64,000 nt of DNA from Zeugodacus cucurbitae. Its lineage: Eukaryota > Arthropoda > Insecta > Diptera > Tephritidae. The notes below the pieces were generated by a model, which worked only from the letters and a program-made list of their open reading frames with translations, was not told the DNA's origin and did no database searches. A program made the position numbers and the translations under genes. Position 1 is the stretch's first letter; every line of letters starts with the position of its first letter. Of the stretch, positions 1 through 13,243 are shown in pieces. Location: positions 15,065,501 to 15,129,500 of the forward strand of contig NC_071671.1 of the NCBI RefSeq assembly GCF_028554725.1, read 5' to 3'.

Positions 1-3000
1 AAACGATTGCTTCGTTCTTCGGCAAGGATATATTAATTGTCGACTATGAATGCAGAATTTAACGATAAATCATCCGAATCGTGTTCGAAAAACAAAAAAG
101 TTAAAAAGGTTTATCAACTAAGATCATTTAAAAACGTGTATTCTTAGCAAGGAGGAAATAAAATAATTTTCAGCATATATTAAACTTTTGTAGATTTCTT
201 GTTAGCGCAAACACTCTCGATATCTCAAGCGTATTTAAAAACTTTTAAGGATGAATTATTATATAATTCAAGGTTATTTAAAATGTCCTGGAGATCGGAA
301 TTTGAAAAAAAGAAATAACAGATGCTTTTATTTGTCATTTCAGCGTTGTAGCAATTTGTTGAGTTAAACTGCAGTTCCGATGCGATGTTGCCAAATCCAT
401 TTTAACCGTGTCACACACGTTTTGCGAAATCTACTGGGTCATGTTGTAGATCACTGAAATAAATGAGATAACAAAGTTAATAACTAATAGAAAAATCGAA
501 TCAGCTCTAGTTCCTCCAAATCATTAAAACTCCCTTATTACTATTTTAATTGAATCAATAAATGAAAGAAATCCGTCAAAACGTTTTTTAATAAAAATAT
601 AATAGTCAGAATGCGGAATATCCTGTAAACACTGCCAAGCTGACTACTTATTAACCAAGAACTGGTTCTGCTGATCTAATTTCTACTTCACCTCTACAAG
701 CTTGACAACTTCCTTGTTATCGGTTAGATTCGATTCTTTGGCCGATCGTTTATAGTTGGCTATTATTTATCCACAAATCCCATTATCAGAAATCTGCTTG
801 GAAGTCTTATTTCTATTTAGGCTAGTTGTCATGGACGTAAAATAACTGAGCTTTTTAGTCGTAATCTGAACATTTGTTTATTTATTTTTCCGTATTAATC
901 TTTAACATTCATAAATGGAACGCTGAGCTTTAACCCTGCGCTATTATCTAATATTTTCTCATTTTTCTACCCAAAATCTGCTTCTACATTTTATACTAAT
1001 CTAAAATTAGAACTTTACGTATTCTTCACACTTTTCTTTAAAACTACTCACCCCAAGAATCCACAGGAATCACATTTTTTGGTACTGCCTCGTAGGACCC
1101 CAATACTGGAGTTTCCAGTGGACACACACAACTTTCATCAACGAACTGCTAAGTCAAACTGAATAGTTCAGCACCTAAATTTGAATAATATTATTTCCAC
1201 GCACAGGAATTTAATATTACTGAAAGTATGTGACATTAGATAAAGTCTCCATTCAATATATGACTCTTTAGATATAGCACAAAGCAGTTATTTATGTATA
1301 CTCTTACATTACGTTGGTCATAAAGGGAGCACCAGATTGGGCTGGCAAGTGAGCGGCGATAAGAAACCAAATAAACAAATTAACTATAGTCCTAATCTTA
1401 TCAGAACTTCGAAGAAAACGTATAATGGTAATTAAATAGAAGTCATTTATGAGCGTAGCAAAGCGTGGATAGTTATAAATAGTCGTAACCGTTCAACTGA
1501 GTGCAATGACAGAAGTATTCTTATCTACTATATACATATCATCCACCTTATCAGTATTTACTCAATTACTTATTTCCATGAGAACTAATATATTTTTACC
1601 CATAAACTTAGTTTAAGCAAGTGGATATTTGATTGATTTGATTGTTTAGCTTTTTTCTTTTGTGTACATAGGAATGGGAATTACCATGGGAATAGTATGA
1701 AACCGATCACCGAAGGCATTTTATCTTGTTTCTGATTCTGAAGAGTAAGTAACCAATTTTACACCATTTCGAGGTAGGATATGGAGAGAGCGACCTTATT
1801 TCAACGTCGCAAATCTTAGTACACTTAACAGAAGGTATCTTGTATTCGTGAGTTTACTACTATATGAAGTCGCTCCGGTAATTTATCTTATTCGTAGCAA
1901 ATTACGGTTATCTTATTAGCCGGATCCTTCGATGATCCATGTTCTGGTTTTTCTTTAGCTACTCTTTTGTTTCCGTAACTTCTTCATATCCGACATGCGA
2001 GAACTCTTTCATCGAATGCCAATTATTATATTTTCCCTTTAGATCTTATTTTAGTGTTAGCAAGCTTCGATTCTTAATAATAACTGTCAGTTTTGATTTA
2101 TCGCCAACTAATCTTTCAAATAGCAATAATTCGAATCTCTCTCATTATTTCCTTCCCACATCCCTTCACCGACGCTCCAATTATTTGTAAATTCTTGTAG
2201 CCTGCCTCCTACACGCAGATTACGAAATTTAAATCAGTAAATTACAGCCAAACTAGGCGAATATCAAATAGCGCAATCACAATACAACATCAAGTAATAA
2301 CAACAATAACAGTCCAAGCAACAACACTGTAGATGAGCATCATAAAAAACAGCTGAAATAAAATACGAAAATCGGTTGGCTGGCGCAACATGCTGTGGCA
2401 AAGGCACAGAAGAAATTCAATACTGTAAAATTGGCGAAAACAATTGAATTGATTCGGAAGCTGCATGGCAACAGAATAACAATAGCAGCAACAGCAAGGT
2501 TAACGATGTCAGCGCAATAACAATGAAAGCAGCAGCTATAACAGCAGGATATCTACGATAACAAAAACAAAACACTAATAGTGTGTAAGGAAGTTGTGGT
2601 ACGAACGCAAACTACATTTCATTGCTCAACATGCTTCATTTTACAAATTTTGTTTAAATTTTAAAATATTACGGAAAAGTGTTTTCCAAAATTTTTCAAA
2701 AGGTTTTCTAACTCTCAAATTCAAAGAAACTTCACTAATCTCGAATAAAAAAAGTTCTGTATATCTGTTTTAAGAAAAATTCTATTGAAATTTGCTTAAT
2801 GGTTGAAGAACCCTCTTTTGACGAGATGGATGACGTAAGAAACAAGGGATTCATAATCTAATAATTATCTTGCATCGTTACAACTTTTGCACCTGGAATC
2901 ACCTGGAACCAGGGCTTCGCTGGAATACAAACTGACTTAATAATTACATTATCATTCACTTAATCTAACCAAACTTTTGCTGTTGAATATATTCAAACAA

Positions 3001-3669
3001 GTGACCCCCGGGTATAAGCTCGCCAGGACAAAAAAGAGACCAAGCGAGGAATTCAAAATTCAATCGACGGTCCGCACTGGTAATAAAGAATAAAAATAAC
3101 TAAAAATATCACCACGGCCTAGCAACAATTGCAACAACAGAAACAACAATAGCGACGGTCATCCGCGGAAATCGATTCGAAGTCACAATGAAAACTCAGC
3201 GGCGCACCAACTAGCCGCCGAAACTGAATGCTTAATGGGATATATGTACCTATGTGAATAGTTATGCGCAGACGAATCGAAACAGCCCGCTGTATAAACT
3301 GGAATGACCGAAATTGTTTCTGTGATCGCCTGCATTGGAACCCCACTGGTGCAGACTCATTGTAAGGCGCTCATATGCCTTAACAAAGTGGAATAAGAAA
3401 AGAAAAAAAGTTTGCGATAAAAAGTGAAAAATTGCATCTCTTCGATGGCTGACTGTTGCAACAGAACAATGTTGCTGGTAGCAGAAATGGGAGCAATACA
3501 CAAATGTAATAAGAGTGCCAAAGTACACACATTATCATAAAATCACAATTTAAATTTATTTCAGCGCATGCGTACATTTTGTGGATGGAATTGCTGTTGT
3601 TATTACGTTTATTATGCCATTATACGCAAGGGTGGAATATGCAAATTATATGGGAACTATTTTAAATCT
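1..3669. other. Non-coding, AT-rich stretch
   Basis: I see no gene here. Open frames are short, T-rich or use non-ATG starts. The part around 2,280-2,560 is rich in CAA/CAG triplets, a composition common in introns, leaders and regulatory DNA of higher flies. No terminal repeats, tRNA boxes or recognisable protein fragments were found. Confidence 0.5.
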
Positions 3670-3969
3670 CTAAACGCTTGGATATGTATGTACCACCACT
3701 CGGTACCACTGAGAGATCTTGATCAGATATAAGTTCAAGGTTTCTCCGGTCCTATGAACCCGATTAGGCGAGCAGTACTGGAAAGAGGCGATTTTTCTGC
3801 CGTCAAAACGGAAAATTAAGTCCGGACTCTTGACAACTGAAGATGAAGTTGGGACCGTTGTTTGACTTGGGAGAACTGATGGTATTTCCGAATCGATTGT
3901 ATTTGATATATTCAAAGGTACTATTGAAAATGCAGTAAAGATAGATACGATTTGTCGGCTTAAGAATGA
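3670..3969 (-). other. Unassigned coding-like open frame (relic or exon)
   Basis: On the minus strand a frame stays open for 99 codons from just after an in-frame TAG (3,970-3,972) to a TAG at 3,670. It has no ATG near its start, so it would have to be an exon or a broken gene. The translation is balanced rather than low-complexity, with a Ser/Thr/Pro-rich stretch (PSQTTVPTSSSVV) followed by FRFDGRKIASFQYCSPNRVH and an HRTGETLN segment. Codon use is more even than in the AT-rich frames around it. I do not recognise the family. It could be a decayed transposon or gene fragment. The neighbouring DNA on both sides looks non-coding. Confidence 0.25.
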
Positions 3970-4974
3970 CTAATACCTCGGAAACAGATTTTTGAATTAT
4001 TTGGAATTCTGCTTTAAAAGAGTGATTTGGGAATGTGGAAACTGAAACTAGGTAATGTACTGTGCGACGTGCTTACAATTATCAAAAACAAATAATTTTA
4101 TTGACTTCGGTCACATGGGACTCTCTAAAAACTCTATCTCCCTCACTCTGTCTGATTTCAAACGGGAGCAAACTCATATTCTTAAGTATGCGTGAACATA
4201 TCAGTATCTTTCTAGTATTTGTTATAAACAGTGGATGTAAAAAGATTCAAACTCACTTGAAATTAATAAAATTGTCCGACATTCTGAAATCGAAGATTTA
4301 AAAGTCACTTGTCGAACAGTGTATTAAGCGTATGTCTTCAAAAAGCTCTAAACTACGTCTTACTGGGGTATAAAACTCTCAATTATCTAAGATTTGATCG
4401 ACTTTACGACTAGGAAACTTTTATAGTTCATCGCATTTTAAAAACATCGGCTATTTTGGATACCTAATTATGTAAGTGATTTGAATCAGCATAGATATGA
4501 GCCAAATGACGTTATTCCTAGCTCTACTTCAATCTCCTAACGTTTCATAAAAATGTCTTACCTTATTATGAAAGTTCATGATAAGATTTGTAATTATTTC
4601 CATTAAATTAATTTTTCAACATCACCCATCAATTGTTTATGGATTTTTCACTTATATTAAAGTTAAATAAATAATCAATTCTGTGCCTCTCAAACTACTC
4701 AAGCAAACACTGGGCTCCCAACAAAATGTTGCTTCATTGCAATCGAACATGTTTCGCCCCAACCGATGTTTCATGATCCAACCGAACCGCACAATGGCAA
4801 ACAACATCGGCCAGCATGTCGATGTTAACAGCTACTGTGACGCCAACGTAGCCATGGACGTCGACGTCAGTCCCAATGTATCCAAACAGCAAGTGTATCC
4901 ACCAGCTCTTTGCTTGACGAATGAACGCTGTAGTGCTGCTTTGCGTTGTTCGCTGTGCTTTTTCAAATACATTC

Positions 4975-5110
4975 GTGTGCTGCTGCGCCTGCCTTTGCTT
5001 CTGCTGCTGCTTTTGCTTCTACTGCTGCTTTTACTCTGCTGCTGCTTGTGCTCTGCTGCTGCTTTTGCCTTTTCTTGGCTGCCTTGTTGGCTGGCTTGGC
5101 TTGGCTTTTG
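4975..5110. repeat. CTG/CTT-rich trinucleotide low-complexity tract
   Basis: Imperfect runs of CTG, CTT and CTC triplets on the + strand (CAG/AAG on the minus strand) make a biased block that produces long poly-Leu or poly-Cys frames in translation. Those frames are composition artefacts. The tract lies just upstream of the proposed 5' leader exon and raises local GC relative to the flanks. Confidence 0.7.
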
Positions 5111-5234
5111 CAGTTTGGTTAGCTTTGGGGGCGCGCATGCAGTCCAGTCTTCGTTTCGCCGTTATCCGCGCTGATTCGTTGCTCGAAATACAGCGGAGAT
5201 TGTTGTGTCGTGTTAGCGCGTTGCTACTCGAATT

Positions 5235-5856
5235 CAGTGAGTGTTTTCATACTTATATACATATACGTAACACACATATTGACAGCGTGGCCGTTGCTGA
5301 TGGTGACAGGTGCGCGTGTGTAAGCAACAAATAAAATATTGAAAAGGTGATATATGTATATAAATAAATAATAGTGCTGAAAGGTCACATAATTTTTCAA
5401 AATTTATTTTTTTGGCATATTTTAAAGTTTTATAAAGAATTTTTGTGTTTCTTAATTTTTTTGAATATTTTTCGTGCGCGTCGTGCCAGTGAACTGTGTG
5501 TTGAATGCAAAGCGGCGCGGCGTACAAAATAGTCGGCGGTGTGTCAGTCAGCCAACGTGTTGTTGCTGTAGTGTTAACAAAAAATCACTCGTTCTTAAGT
5601 AATTTGCATAAAAAATTGTGAATTTTATTGCTGATATCGAATTGGTCATTGAAGAGCGCGTGTAAAGTATGCAGCGAGCGAGAAGCGGAAAAGTGAAAAA
5701 GAGAAAATAACGAAACTACTTTCATAAAGTGCCGCAGTGCATAGCACAATCGCACGTTCTTCAGCTGACCTGCCGATTGCGTGCGACGCGAATTTGTGGG
5801 AGAAAACGTGCCAAGCGGCTGGCGGAAAAGCGGTTCAAAACAAAACGCTGATTAAA
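5235..5856 (+). other. Candidate 5' untranslated first exon
   Basis: This segment resembles a fly 5' leader. It is richer in GC and CpG than its surroundings, has no long reading frame, and contains initiator-like TCAGT motifs (about 5,234 and 5,542) where transcription could begin. It ends in a good donor, TTAAA|GTATGTAAG, with GT at 5,857-5,858. A 13-codon upstream ORF starts at about 5,670. The left boundary is a guess; transcription could start anywhere from about 5,230 to 5,560. The inferred gene reads rightward, and no coding exon for it is visible in the window. The exon call is inference from base composition and splice consensus only. Confidence 0.4.
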
Positions 5857-7212
5857 GTATGTAAGAGCTCACATGCATGTGAATAGATTTCTATGGTCAT
5901 TTCGCAAAGTCATAAATTTATGTACTGAAATTGGATGTGTGTTGTTTATAAGAAAATATAATATATATTTAATTGGCATCCGCTGTAGTAGGATACGACC
6001 GTATTTGATTATGAAGTAAAAATTATTCGAAATTATATGTGTTTAACAAATCTTAAAATTTCGAAAATATTTTTTAAGTAAATTTTTTCCGATTTGTTAA
6101 GTCAAATCTACAGTGAAATGCAATCCTTTTTTCTCCATATGCTAGTTAACTAAATTTAACGCATTTGTTCAATGTGAATGATCTATGAGATTAAATAAGT
6201 TGTTTAATAAGCTTTTCAGTTTGTGATAAAATTTTGAAGTTGAATATACATATGTATGTGTCTCTATCACTATCTATCACTCTCAATAATTTAACGAAAA
6301 CTGTATTAAAAAAAAAAGTAAAAAGTGAACAAAAAATGGATATAAAACGAAAAGTAGTCAAAAAATTTTAGTTTTAAAATATTTTGTAATTGAGTAAAAT
6401 AAAAATGATTTTATTACAAAATAATTTAAGCAACCGCATTTTACAGATAACAAAAGCAAATAATATTAAAGCTTCAGTTGCTGCTTATAACTCAGTTCAG
6501 TTGGAATAGCGGCTGGAGCCTATGCTATTTATAGATAAAAATCTCTTAAATCCAATAATAAAGGCATACGGTCCAGGTTAAGTGAAAACCCAAATTTAAA
6601 AAAAAATTTATAAAAAATATTAAGAACAAAATATTATTGCATGTTAGAATAATGCGATTCGAGTTTAGGTTAAACCTTTGTTTCTATTGCTTCTAAATTG
6701 GTAATTAATAGTGAATGGTTAAGTGTGAAGAGGCGGACTTTTGTCGTTCTCAAAAAAGTTGGTTCTACGAACCTATGTAGATTTTTATTGGACCAAACTC
6801 AGTAAATTTTCACATAAAAAAATATTTCCCGCTATATGATAAAACTTAAAAAAATTTCAAAACTTTTAAAACTTGTGTTATTTTGAAGTTCCAGCTATGA
6901 TGTTATATAAAGAGTACAAAATGATACAAAACAATTACTTGGTATAATCCCATAATTTACTTCCAGCTACGCTGCGGTGAATTAAATTTTTTGTTATTTT
7001 TTGCCAAAACGTGAGTAAAAGTATTCAGAAAGAAACGTCAGTAGTCTCTAAAGTCCTATGGTATTTTTAAAAATATTCTAATTGAGAAAATATTATCAAG
7101 AATGAAATCAAAATCTCTAACTTATGAAACTAAATGATCTACCATTAAATGTGTCTGCTAATTTAAAAATAGGGCTTTTAGAGCCTTCATAGGTTTCTAA
7201 AGGACTTATATA

Positions 7213-7290
7213 CAGTTGAACTTCGCTAACTGAAATCACCACAATCCAGTTAGAAATATTTCCGAGTTACGGAAGGTAATTTGTGTGAAA
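7213..7290 (+). mobile_element. Relic terminal fragment of pogo-like MITE
   Basis: A TA dinucleotide (7,211-7,212) is followed by CAGTTGAACTTCGCTAACT and then GAAATCACCACAATCCA. This closely matches the right terminal repeat, read inward, of the complete element at 26,068-26,567 (CAGTGGAACTTCTCTAACT, then GAATCACCATAATCCA). No matching opposite end was found, so only one terminus survives. The internal limit is uncertain. Confidence 0.45.
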
Positions 7291-10200
7291 TTCGAAAACT
7301 TTAAACTTCAGTTGCTTGGAATAAGACAGAAGAAATAATTAGACAGAATAAAGAATTAGACAGAATCCACTATGCAATGATCAATTCATCGAATTATTTC
7401 AAAGTAGTGCATATTTCGTCAAAAGTTATAATAAATCAAATAATTCCCTTAAAAATAAAATCATCGCAATTAATGTACTTAATTTAATGTTAATCCCTCA
7501 AACAACTAAACTGTCTAGGTAATCAAAATCAGAAAGTCTGAAAAAATGTCTCCAAGATTTTAACAAAACAATAATTAACTAATTGAGTGCACAAATAATT
7601 TATGTACACAAAACGTAGGAAGCACCCAAACAAACCAAGAAAAAATAAGAAAAATTACCTTAAGTGGCAACAACAAAACCAGCATACCGCTACTTTACCA
7701 GGTGCGTGTGCACTTGTCACATTGTCACAGTTGTGGCCCGAAAAGTGAGGAAAACGAAGAAAATTGAGAGACTAAGCAAAGAAAAGTGTGGAGAACCGGC
7801 AAACAAAAACACACTAACAGAATCCAAAAACAATGTGACAACGGAATTGTCGTGGGGTTTCCGCTTTTGGTATGTTTATGGTGTTTGCTTCAGCTGTGGG
7901 TTTGCGTGTGTCACATGCAACCGGCGGCAAGTACACACTTCTTCTCTTCGTTCTATGCTGTTTTCTGGGCGCCAGTTGCTTGTTGGAAAACCAGTAGTGT
8001 TCTGCAGTTGAATATATTTCATAATTTACTACAGACTAACAAGACGCATAAATTTACAGTTTGCATTTACTTAAAATTATTTTATATTTATTGTTGTTGT
8101 TGTTGTACTTTGTTGCACTGTGTAGCATATTATTATGCTTTGTGGCGTCTGACATTAGTTTGCATTAAGTTAATATGTAGTTGTGTTTGTTGACTTAGCA
8201 TTAAAGCGCCTAATTTGCCATTGCTTTAGCGCCTAGAAAGATATATATATTGAATATTATATTTGTAATAAAATTTGTTGAAAGAGTGTACCTATATAGC
8301 AAATGTTAATAGAAAGTAGTCGTCAGTGTTAGGTAATTGAACTTAAATTTATTTTACAAATGACGTATTATTGCCTATTTTAATTTAGACAATTTCAATA
8401 AATTTTCGTTATATTTAAATTAGTGTGATCATGATATGTTTGCTTTTTTGCTATTTCTTTGATTTTCTTGTTTAATTTAGTTTATAAATCATGATTTTAT
8501 TTATTATTTCATTAACAGCCGGTTTCACTAAACAAATTTAAGTGAAAAATTATCTATTTCAGTTTCACCATTTGACTTAACTATGGTTACGTTTTTCTAT
8601 CAGCCGATTTCCAATATTTTTTTCCATTTTGACAAATAAATACAGTTTTTTGTTTACATAAATATGCTTTTATTCTTTCTAACATTCATGCCTTTTAATT
8701 TTTTGTATGTCAATTTTATATAATAGTGAAAACCAAAAAAACTTAAGTACAATGTTAAATAAAATTTAAAATGAAATAAAAAAAAATTCCTGAGACCGTC
8801 TGTTATACTTTTTTGTTTTTTTTTTATGTTATTTTATTCCATTTAATTTTACATGTTTTTTATTTATATGTTGTAGTACTATATTTTTATTTTTTATTTT
8901 TTATTTTTAGTAAAATATTTTTTTGATTTTTCTTTACTTGATATTATTTGTGTTTAGAACCGCATTTTTATATTACAAAAAAAAAAAATATTAAAAAATA
9001 TTAAAAAATAAAAAAAAACATAAAGGGATTAAATGTCTGCTACGTCCACGTCGTTAATCCTGGGTTACGCTAAATTCTGATAATAATAGTGCATAAATCA
9101 ATGATTTTTCATCATGTTCTGAGTTGTTTTTTTATTTGTAGCTCATACAAATATTGCTGTCCCAAAATTCCCTTTGGGGGGTAAAAAGGTGATGAAATAA
9201 GGAACATTTTAAGATATTTTCGAAAAAAATCGAAGGGGGCATAAGTTGTTAAAAATTCCAAAAAAAAAAAATTTTTCATTTTTTGCTACGAAATATTAAT
9301 TTTAAAAATTTTTACGATATACAGTTTCAAAGTTTGAGAAATTCTGTACAAAAAAGTCACATGGTGTTTTAAAATCTGTTCATTAGTTTTAAAGTTATGG
9401 CGGTTCGAACATTTTTTTACAAAAAACTTTGGCCCCTTATAATATGGCAACCCCGCGTTACACAGACCTAAAACCATATGTTTTATTTTAGGTTTTACAT
9501 GTACTATAAGATATATAATTGCCAAAGAAAATAAAGAATTTTTTTTTCAAGTGGCTTTTTTTCCAGAGAATGCCCCATATACAATACTATACTTTTATAA
9601 GATATTTTTATGGGTGTTTTATTGCACTTTTATTAGCTTTTCTGTTAACTTTATTATTATTTTTAATTAAAAAATAATAATTTTTAAACATAGGTATTTA
9701 TTAACTATAAAATTTCTGATTTTCTATTAATAAAAATTTTATTTTTTTATTATTATTATATATTTTAATTTAATTTATTGCTTTTTTCTTTCCCTGACAG
9801 ACTACTAGTTGTAACATATTATAATTTATGCTTAATTTCACCGTAACATTAAAATTATGATAGTATGTTAACACCTCTGTTAACTTCTTACATGCCGCTT
9901 ACAGCAGCTGCTGCAATATTTTATATCGGTGTATCTGTTATAGCAAGTGTCTTTTACTTCTCATTCGTAGTAGGAACTGTAATGTGTCTCTGTTTTGTTT
10001 TTGTTGCATTTTTGAAACTGCGCTGTAAGCGACGCATCAGTGACAGCAGCATTTTTCGGCCTGTTTGGCTTCTCCGCCCACTCTTCACGCTCTCTTGCAC
10101 TTTATTTATCCATTAATTTCCTTGTTGATTTCATTTTTTAGCACGTTCATTGACTTCGCTCGGTTGTATTATCTTCAACAATATGATTTTACCAAAAATA

Positions 10201-11797
10201 TATTTAATTTTTTTTTAAGTGCGCATTGTATTAACGTTGCTAGTGTTATTGTCATATTGTTTTACGTAGCTTTTCACTATCCAGTACTTTTGCATTGTTC
10301 GTTTACAACATTTCCGTCTATAATCAATGACAGACTGCGAAGCCGACTGAATTCGCTGGCTCTTACTGCGCTGCTGTTAAAAATCGATAAAGGACATTGG
10401 CGGCGTTTCGAACTCGGTCTCTCTTCCTCTATAACTGTATATTTTAGCTCTCTCACAGCTGATTTTGATTATTTTCTGTAATATTTACAAACATCCTTTG
10501 CACATGTCTGCATATAGTAACAAATATTACTCTCACATGTTTGGCAACATATCTCTCTATTTCTTGCAACATTTGCATATAACGCTTTAGGAACATTGTT
10601 GTCTAATGAGCCTTCTTTATATCGCAATAATTTTTAAATTTACCCACATATACGTAAATGCGTGTGGCTCGACCTTGCTATGGCTTATGTGCTGCTCAGC
10701 TCTGATTGCCTCTGCTCATTCACTGCCATCAATCCTCATCCTTTTTCGCATACTTATGAGCTCCTTGAAGCATGCAACAATTTGGTTGCTGAGGTAAAGC
10801 TCCATTTGTCGTTGTGGTCTGGTAGCCACTTATTGCCGTAAAGACTCATTGTTGCAATCATATTCTCGTGCGATTTGGAATGTGTGTTAATTTTTGATTG
10901 AACTCAGTAAGATTAATCGCTTCTGAAGATGGTTTGATAAGTAATAAATGTCACATATGTATATTTGTATATCGTCAACAGTTCTAACAACAATTTCAGT
11001 AATTTCAAGATGATTAGATGTTGGAATAAGTACCAAGAAGCTAATTTTACGACAAAAATACTTCATAATTCTAGATAAGGATTGACTATTGAAAGTGAAA
11101 ATGAAAAATAGTTGAATCAAATATTTGAATTCAATAGTATATAAGATATTCCAGTGATATAACTGTTTGTTATTCTATTCCCGTTTGACTTTTACGCGTT
11201 GTTTGTATGATTCGCCACTTTTCATGACTGAAGGAGTCAAATACTGATGTCATAGCATTAGCAATATGTTTTCTACGTAATCTTTGTGTAACTTAAAATA
11301 TAAATTTGCATTAGCAGTTAGTTCATATGATCTAAGGTATTCTTAGTTAAAATTCTCGTGAACTTTTTTTGTGTACTAAAATACAATTCATTGTTTTGTG
11401 TTGATTTAATGGTTGACCAGATTTGCATAAGACTTTCAAATGACATGCTAAGAAAACAGCTGCCTGTCGCTAATAACCCAACATACTGCTAATTGCAACA
11501 CGGAGAAACAAATCTTCTAATTTATACCTTCTTGCATAAGCACATCATATAAACATATACCAATTAGCACTCAACTCAGAAATTGGGTTATTATGTAATA
11601 TTAATTGTTTAATGGTCTTTGGAAAAATATTAAAATAAAATAAGTAAACTCAAATTGAATTTGTACAATAGAGCAAAATGAAGACAAAGCTTAGGAAGAA
11701 ATAATAATTGATGTAACTGACTGATTGATGAATGAATATTCTGGGAGAAAAGGGTATATATCATATACTAATAGTACCTAACAGCAAAAGTACTGAC

Positions 11798-11928
11798 AAA
11801 TCGAACAACAACTGGTATCAATCTTATAAACTGGTATAATAAAATACCAACAAAGCGTTAAACAGTTACACTATATTAATGAATAATCGAAAAAAATGGT
11901 ATAAAGCACATAAACTGGCATAATCAAA
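11798..11928. repeat. Two diverged copies of a ~47-bp dispersed repeat
   Basis: Two units, about 11,798-11,843 and 11,882-11,928, share the plan AATCGAA...(C)TGGTATAA...ATAAACTGGYATAAT. A third copy lies 21 kb away at 33,228-33,277. None contains a gene or a recognisable transposon terminus. This could be a short non-autonomous repeat or duplicated regulatory DNA. Confidence 0.4.
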
Positions 11929-12298
11929 GAGAAATAAAGATTATGAAGTTATTATATCACTTTAGTAAGAAAGACCTACTTACGTTTCTGTATTAAATTC
12001 AAATGGATAACTACAAGCTAGATAACAACAACTTAGTAATATATATTCTTTGATAAGAGTACATAGAGCATAAGAAGCAAGTAAAATAACGGCAACTCGA
12101 AAATGATTATGATAATACCAATAAATTAAAACTCATTTATGTAAGTGAAATCGGTGAAAATTTCACACGGCAATACATAGTAGAATTAGCAGAAGAAAGT
12201 TAAATAAATAAAAAGAAAAAAGAAAAAAAACTGAAAAATAAGTGTACGAAGAGTTGTGTATTTCTAAACATATTTTTTATTCATTTACCTATCTCCAG

Positions 12299-12482
12299 TT
12301 TTATGCGAACGCGTAAATTGATTCCCATAAACAAATTGGCCAACGATTCAGTTTCAATATATGTCTCTTGTTGCTGACTGTCAGTATTTTTTATGACTGT
12401 TATTCGTTGTATATAGCGCAGAACACAGGAAGTGAACGAGTTTATAACCAAAAGTGTGCAGCGAAATTAAATTAAATTCAAG
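12299..12482 (+). other. Candidate 5' untranslated exon (alternative first or internal)
   Basis: A pyrimidine-rich tract ending in ...CCTATCTCCAG gives a possible acceptor at 12,297-12,298, and the segment ends in TTCAAG|GTATGCGAG with donor GT at 12,483-12,484. Alternatively it is a first exon starting near the initiator-like TCAGTA at 12,381. The last 70 bases (GAACACAGGAAGTGAACGAG and following) have the texture of fly leaders. It has no long ORF and would join the same rightward gene as the segments at 5,235-5,856 and 16,300-16,930. The evidence is splice consensus plus composition only. Confidence 0.3.
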
Positions 12483-12774
12483 GTATGCGAGTGGGTTAGT
12501 CTTTTAAGAAACATGTATAAAGATTATTAGACGACGATTAGACGAAATGGATATTTTGTGAGATGAATAGCGATTAACTAAACTAACTTCAGTTCGCGCA
12601 TGTATTTTGAAATAGAAGAGACTGAAATATTATCACTATTTTCGGAGTATACTGATTTAGCAAGTGTTTTCTTTTATGTCTGAAAACAGATCAATATAAG
12701 TGAGGAACTAAACAAATAGGAAGATGATTATTGAATATGTTAACAAAAGCAAACATTATTCAATAGCAATAACT

Positions 12775-13231
12775 TCTTCTTCTTCTTGACTGGCGTAGAC
12801 ACCGCTTATGCGGTTATAGCCGAGTCCACAACAACGCGCCACTTATCTCTCCTTTTGGCAGTTTGGCGCCAATTGGTAATACCAAGTGAAGACAGGTCCT
12901 TCTCCACCTGGTCCTTCCATCGGAGTGGAGGTCTCCCTCTTCCTTGGCTTCCACCAGCGGATACTGCATCGAAAACTTTCAGAGCTGCGGCACTTTCGTC
13001 CATTCGAACAACATGACCCAGCCAGCGTAGCCGCTGTCTTTTTATTCGCTGGACTATGTCTATGTCGTCGAATAACACATACAGCTCATCGTTCCATCGT
13101 CTGCGGTATTCGCCGTTGCCAATGTTTAAGGGACCATAAATCTTCCGCAAAACCTTTCTCTCCAAAACTCCTAGTCCTGCCTCATCGGATGTTGACACCG
13201 TCCACACTTCTGCACCATAAAGTAGGACGGG
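12775..13231 (-). mobile_element. 5'-truncated RTE-like non-LTR retrotransposon insertion
   Basis: This is a 457-bp insertion flanked by a 12-bp target-site duplication, ATAGCAATAACT (12,763-12,774 and 13,232-13,243). On the minus strand one frame is open from the 5' edge to a stop at 12,806, about 141 codons. It encodes the region after the reverse-transcriptase core: LLYGAEVWTVSTSDE, then LRKIYGPL, YRRRWNDELY and the family-typical RLRWLGHVVRMD. The 3' untranslated part is only about 31 nt and ends in a (GAA)n run, seen as (TTC)n at 12,775-12,788. Truncated 5' end, variable-length duplication and simple-repeat tail are standard for target-primed reverse transcription. No frameshift is visible, so it is younger than the copy at 48,270. 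The RTE-like clade label rests on resemblance. Confidence 0.85.
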
Positions 13232-13243
13232 ATAGCAATAACT

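Larger units (their letters stand above)
5857..12298. other. Intron-like / intergenic stretch
   Basis: If the flanking exons are real this is intronic. I see no genes. It holds a pogo-type terminal fragment at 7,213, an extremely AT-rich zone with A- and T-runs at about 8,740-9,010, and a segment at about 9,137-9,560 whose texture (alternating GC-richer blocks and A-runs) suggests an old interspersed repeat that I cannot classify. Open frames at 9,865-10,481 are T-rich hydrophobic artefacts. Confidence 0.45.

Noticed and set aside
4683..5334. Two overlapping frames of 163 and 137 codons rich in Leu or Cys
   Set aside because: They result from translating a CTG/CTT triplet tract; the first begins at GTG, and neither has a domain.
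7664..8193. Overlapping + frames of 115 and 135 codons
   Set aside because: The longer upstream one starts at GTG, the two frames exclude each other, and peptides are Cys/Tyr/Phe-biased with TTG runs.
8512..9080. Segment starting CAGCCGGTTTCACTAAAC as a possible DNA transposon end
   Set aside because: No matching inverted terminus or target duplication could be found on the other side.
9865..10481. Hydrophobic + frames that could be read as membrane proteins
   Set aside because: The DNA is T-rich, which yields Phe/Leu/Ile by composition; no loop pattern, domain or splice support.
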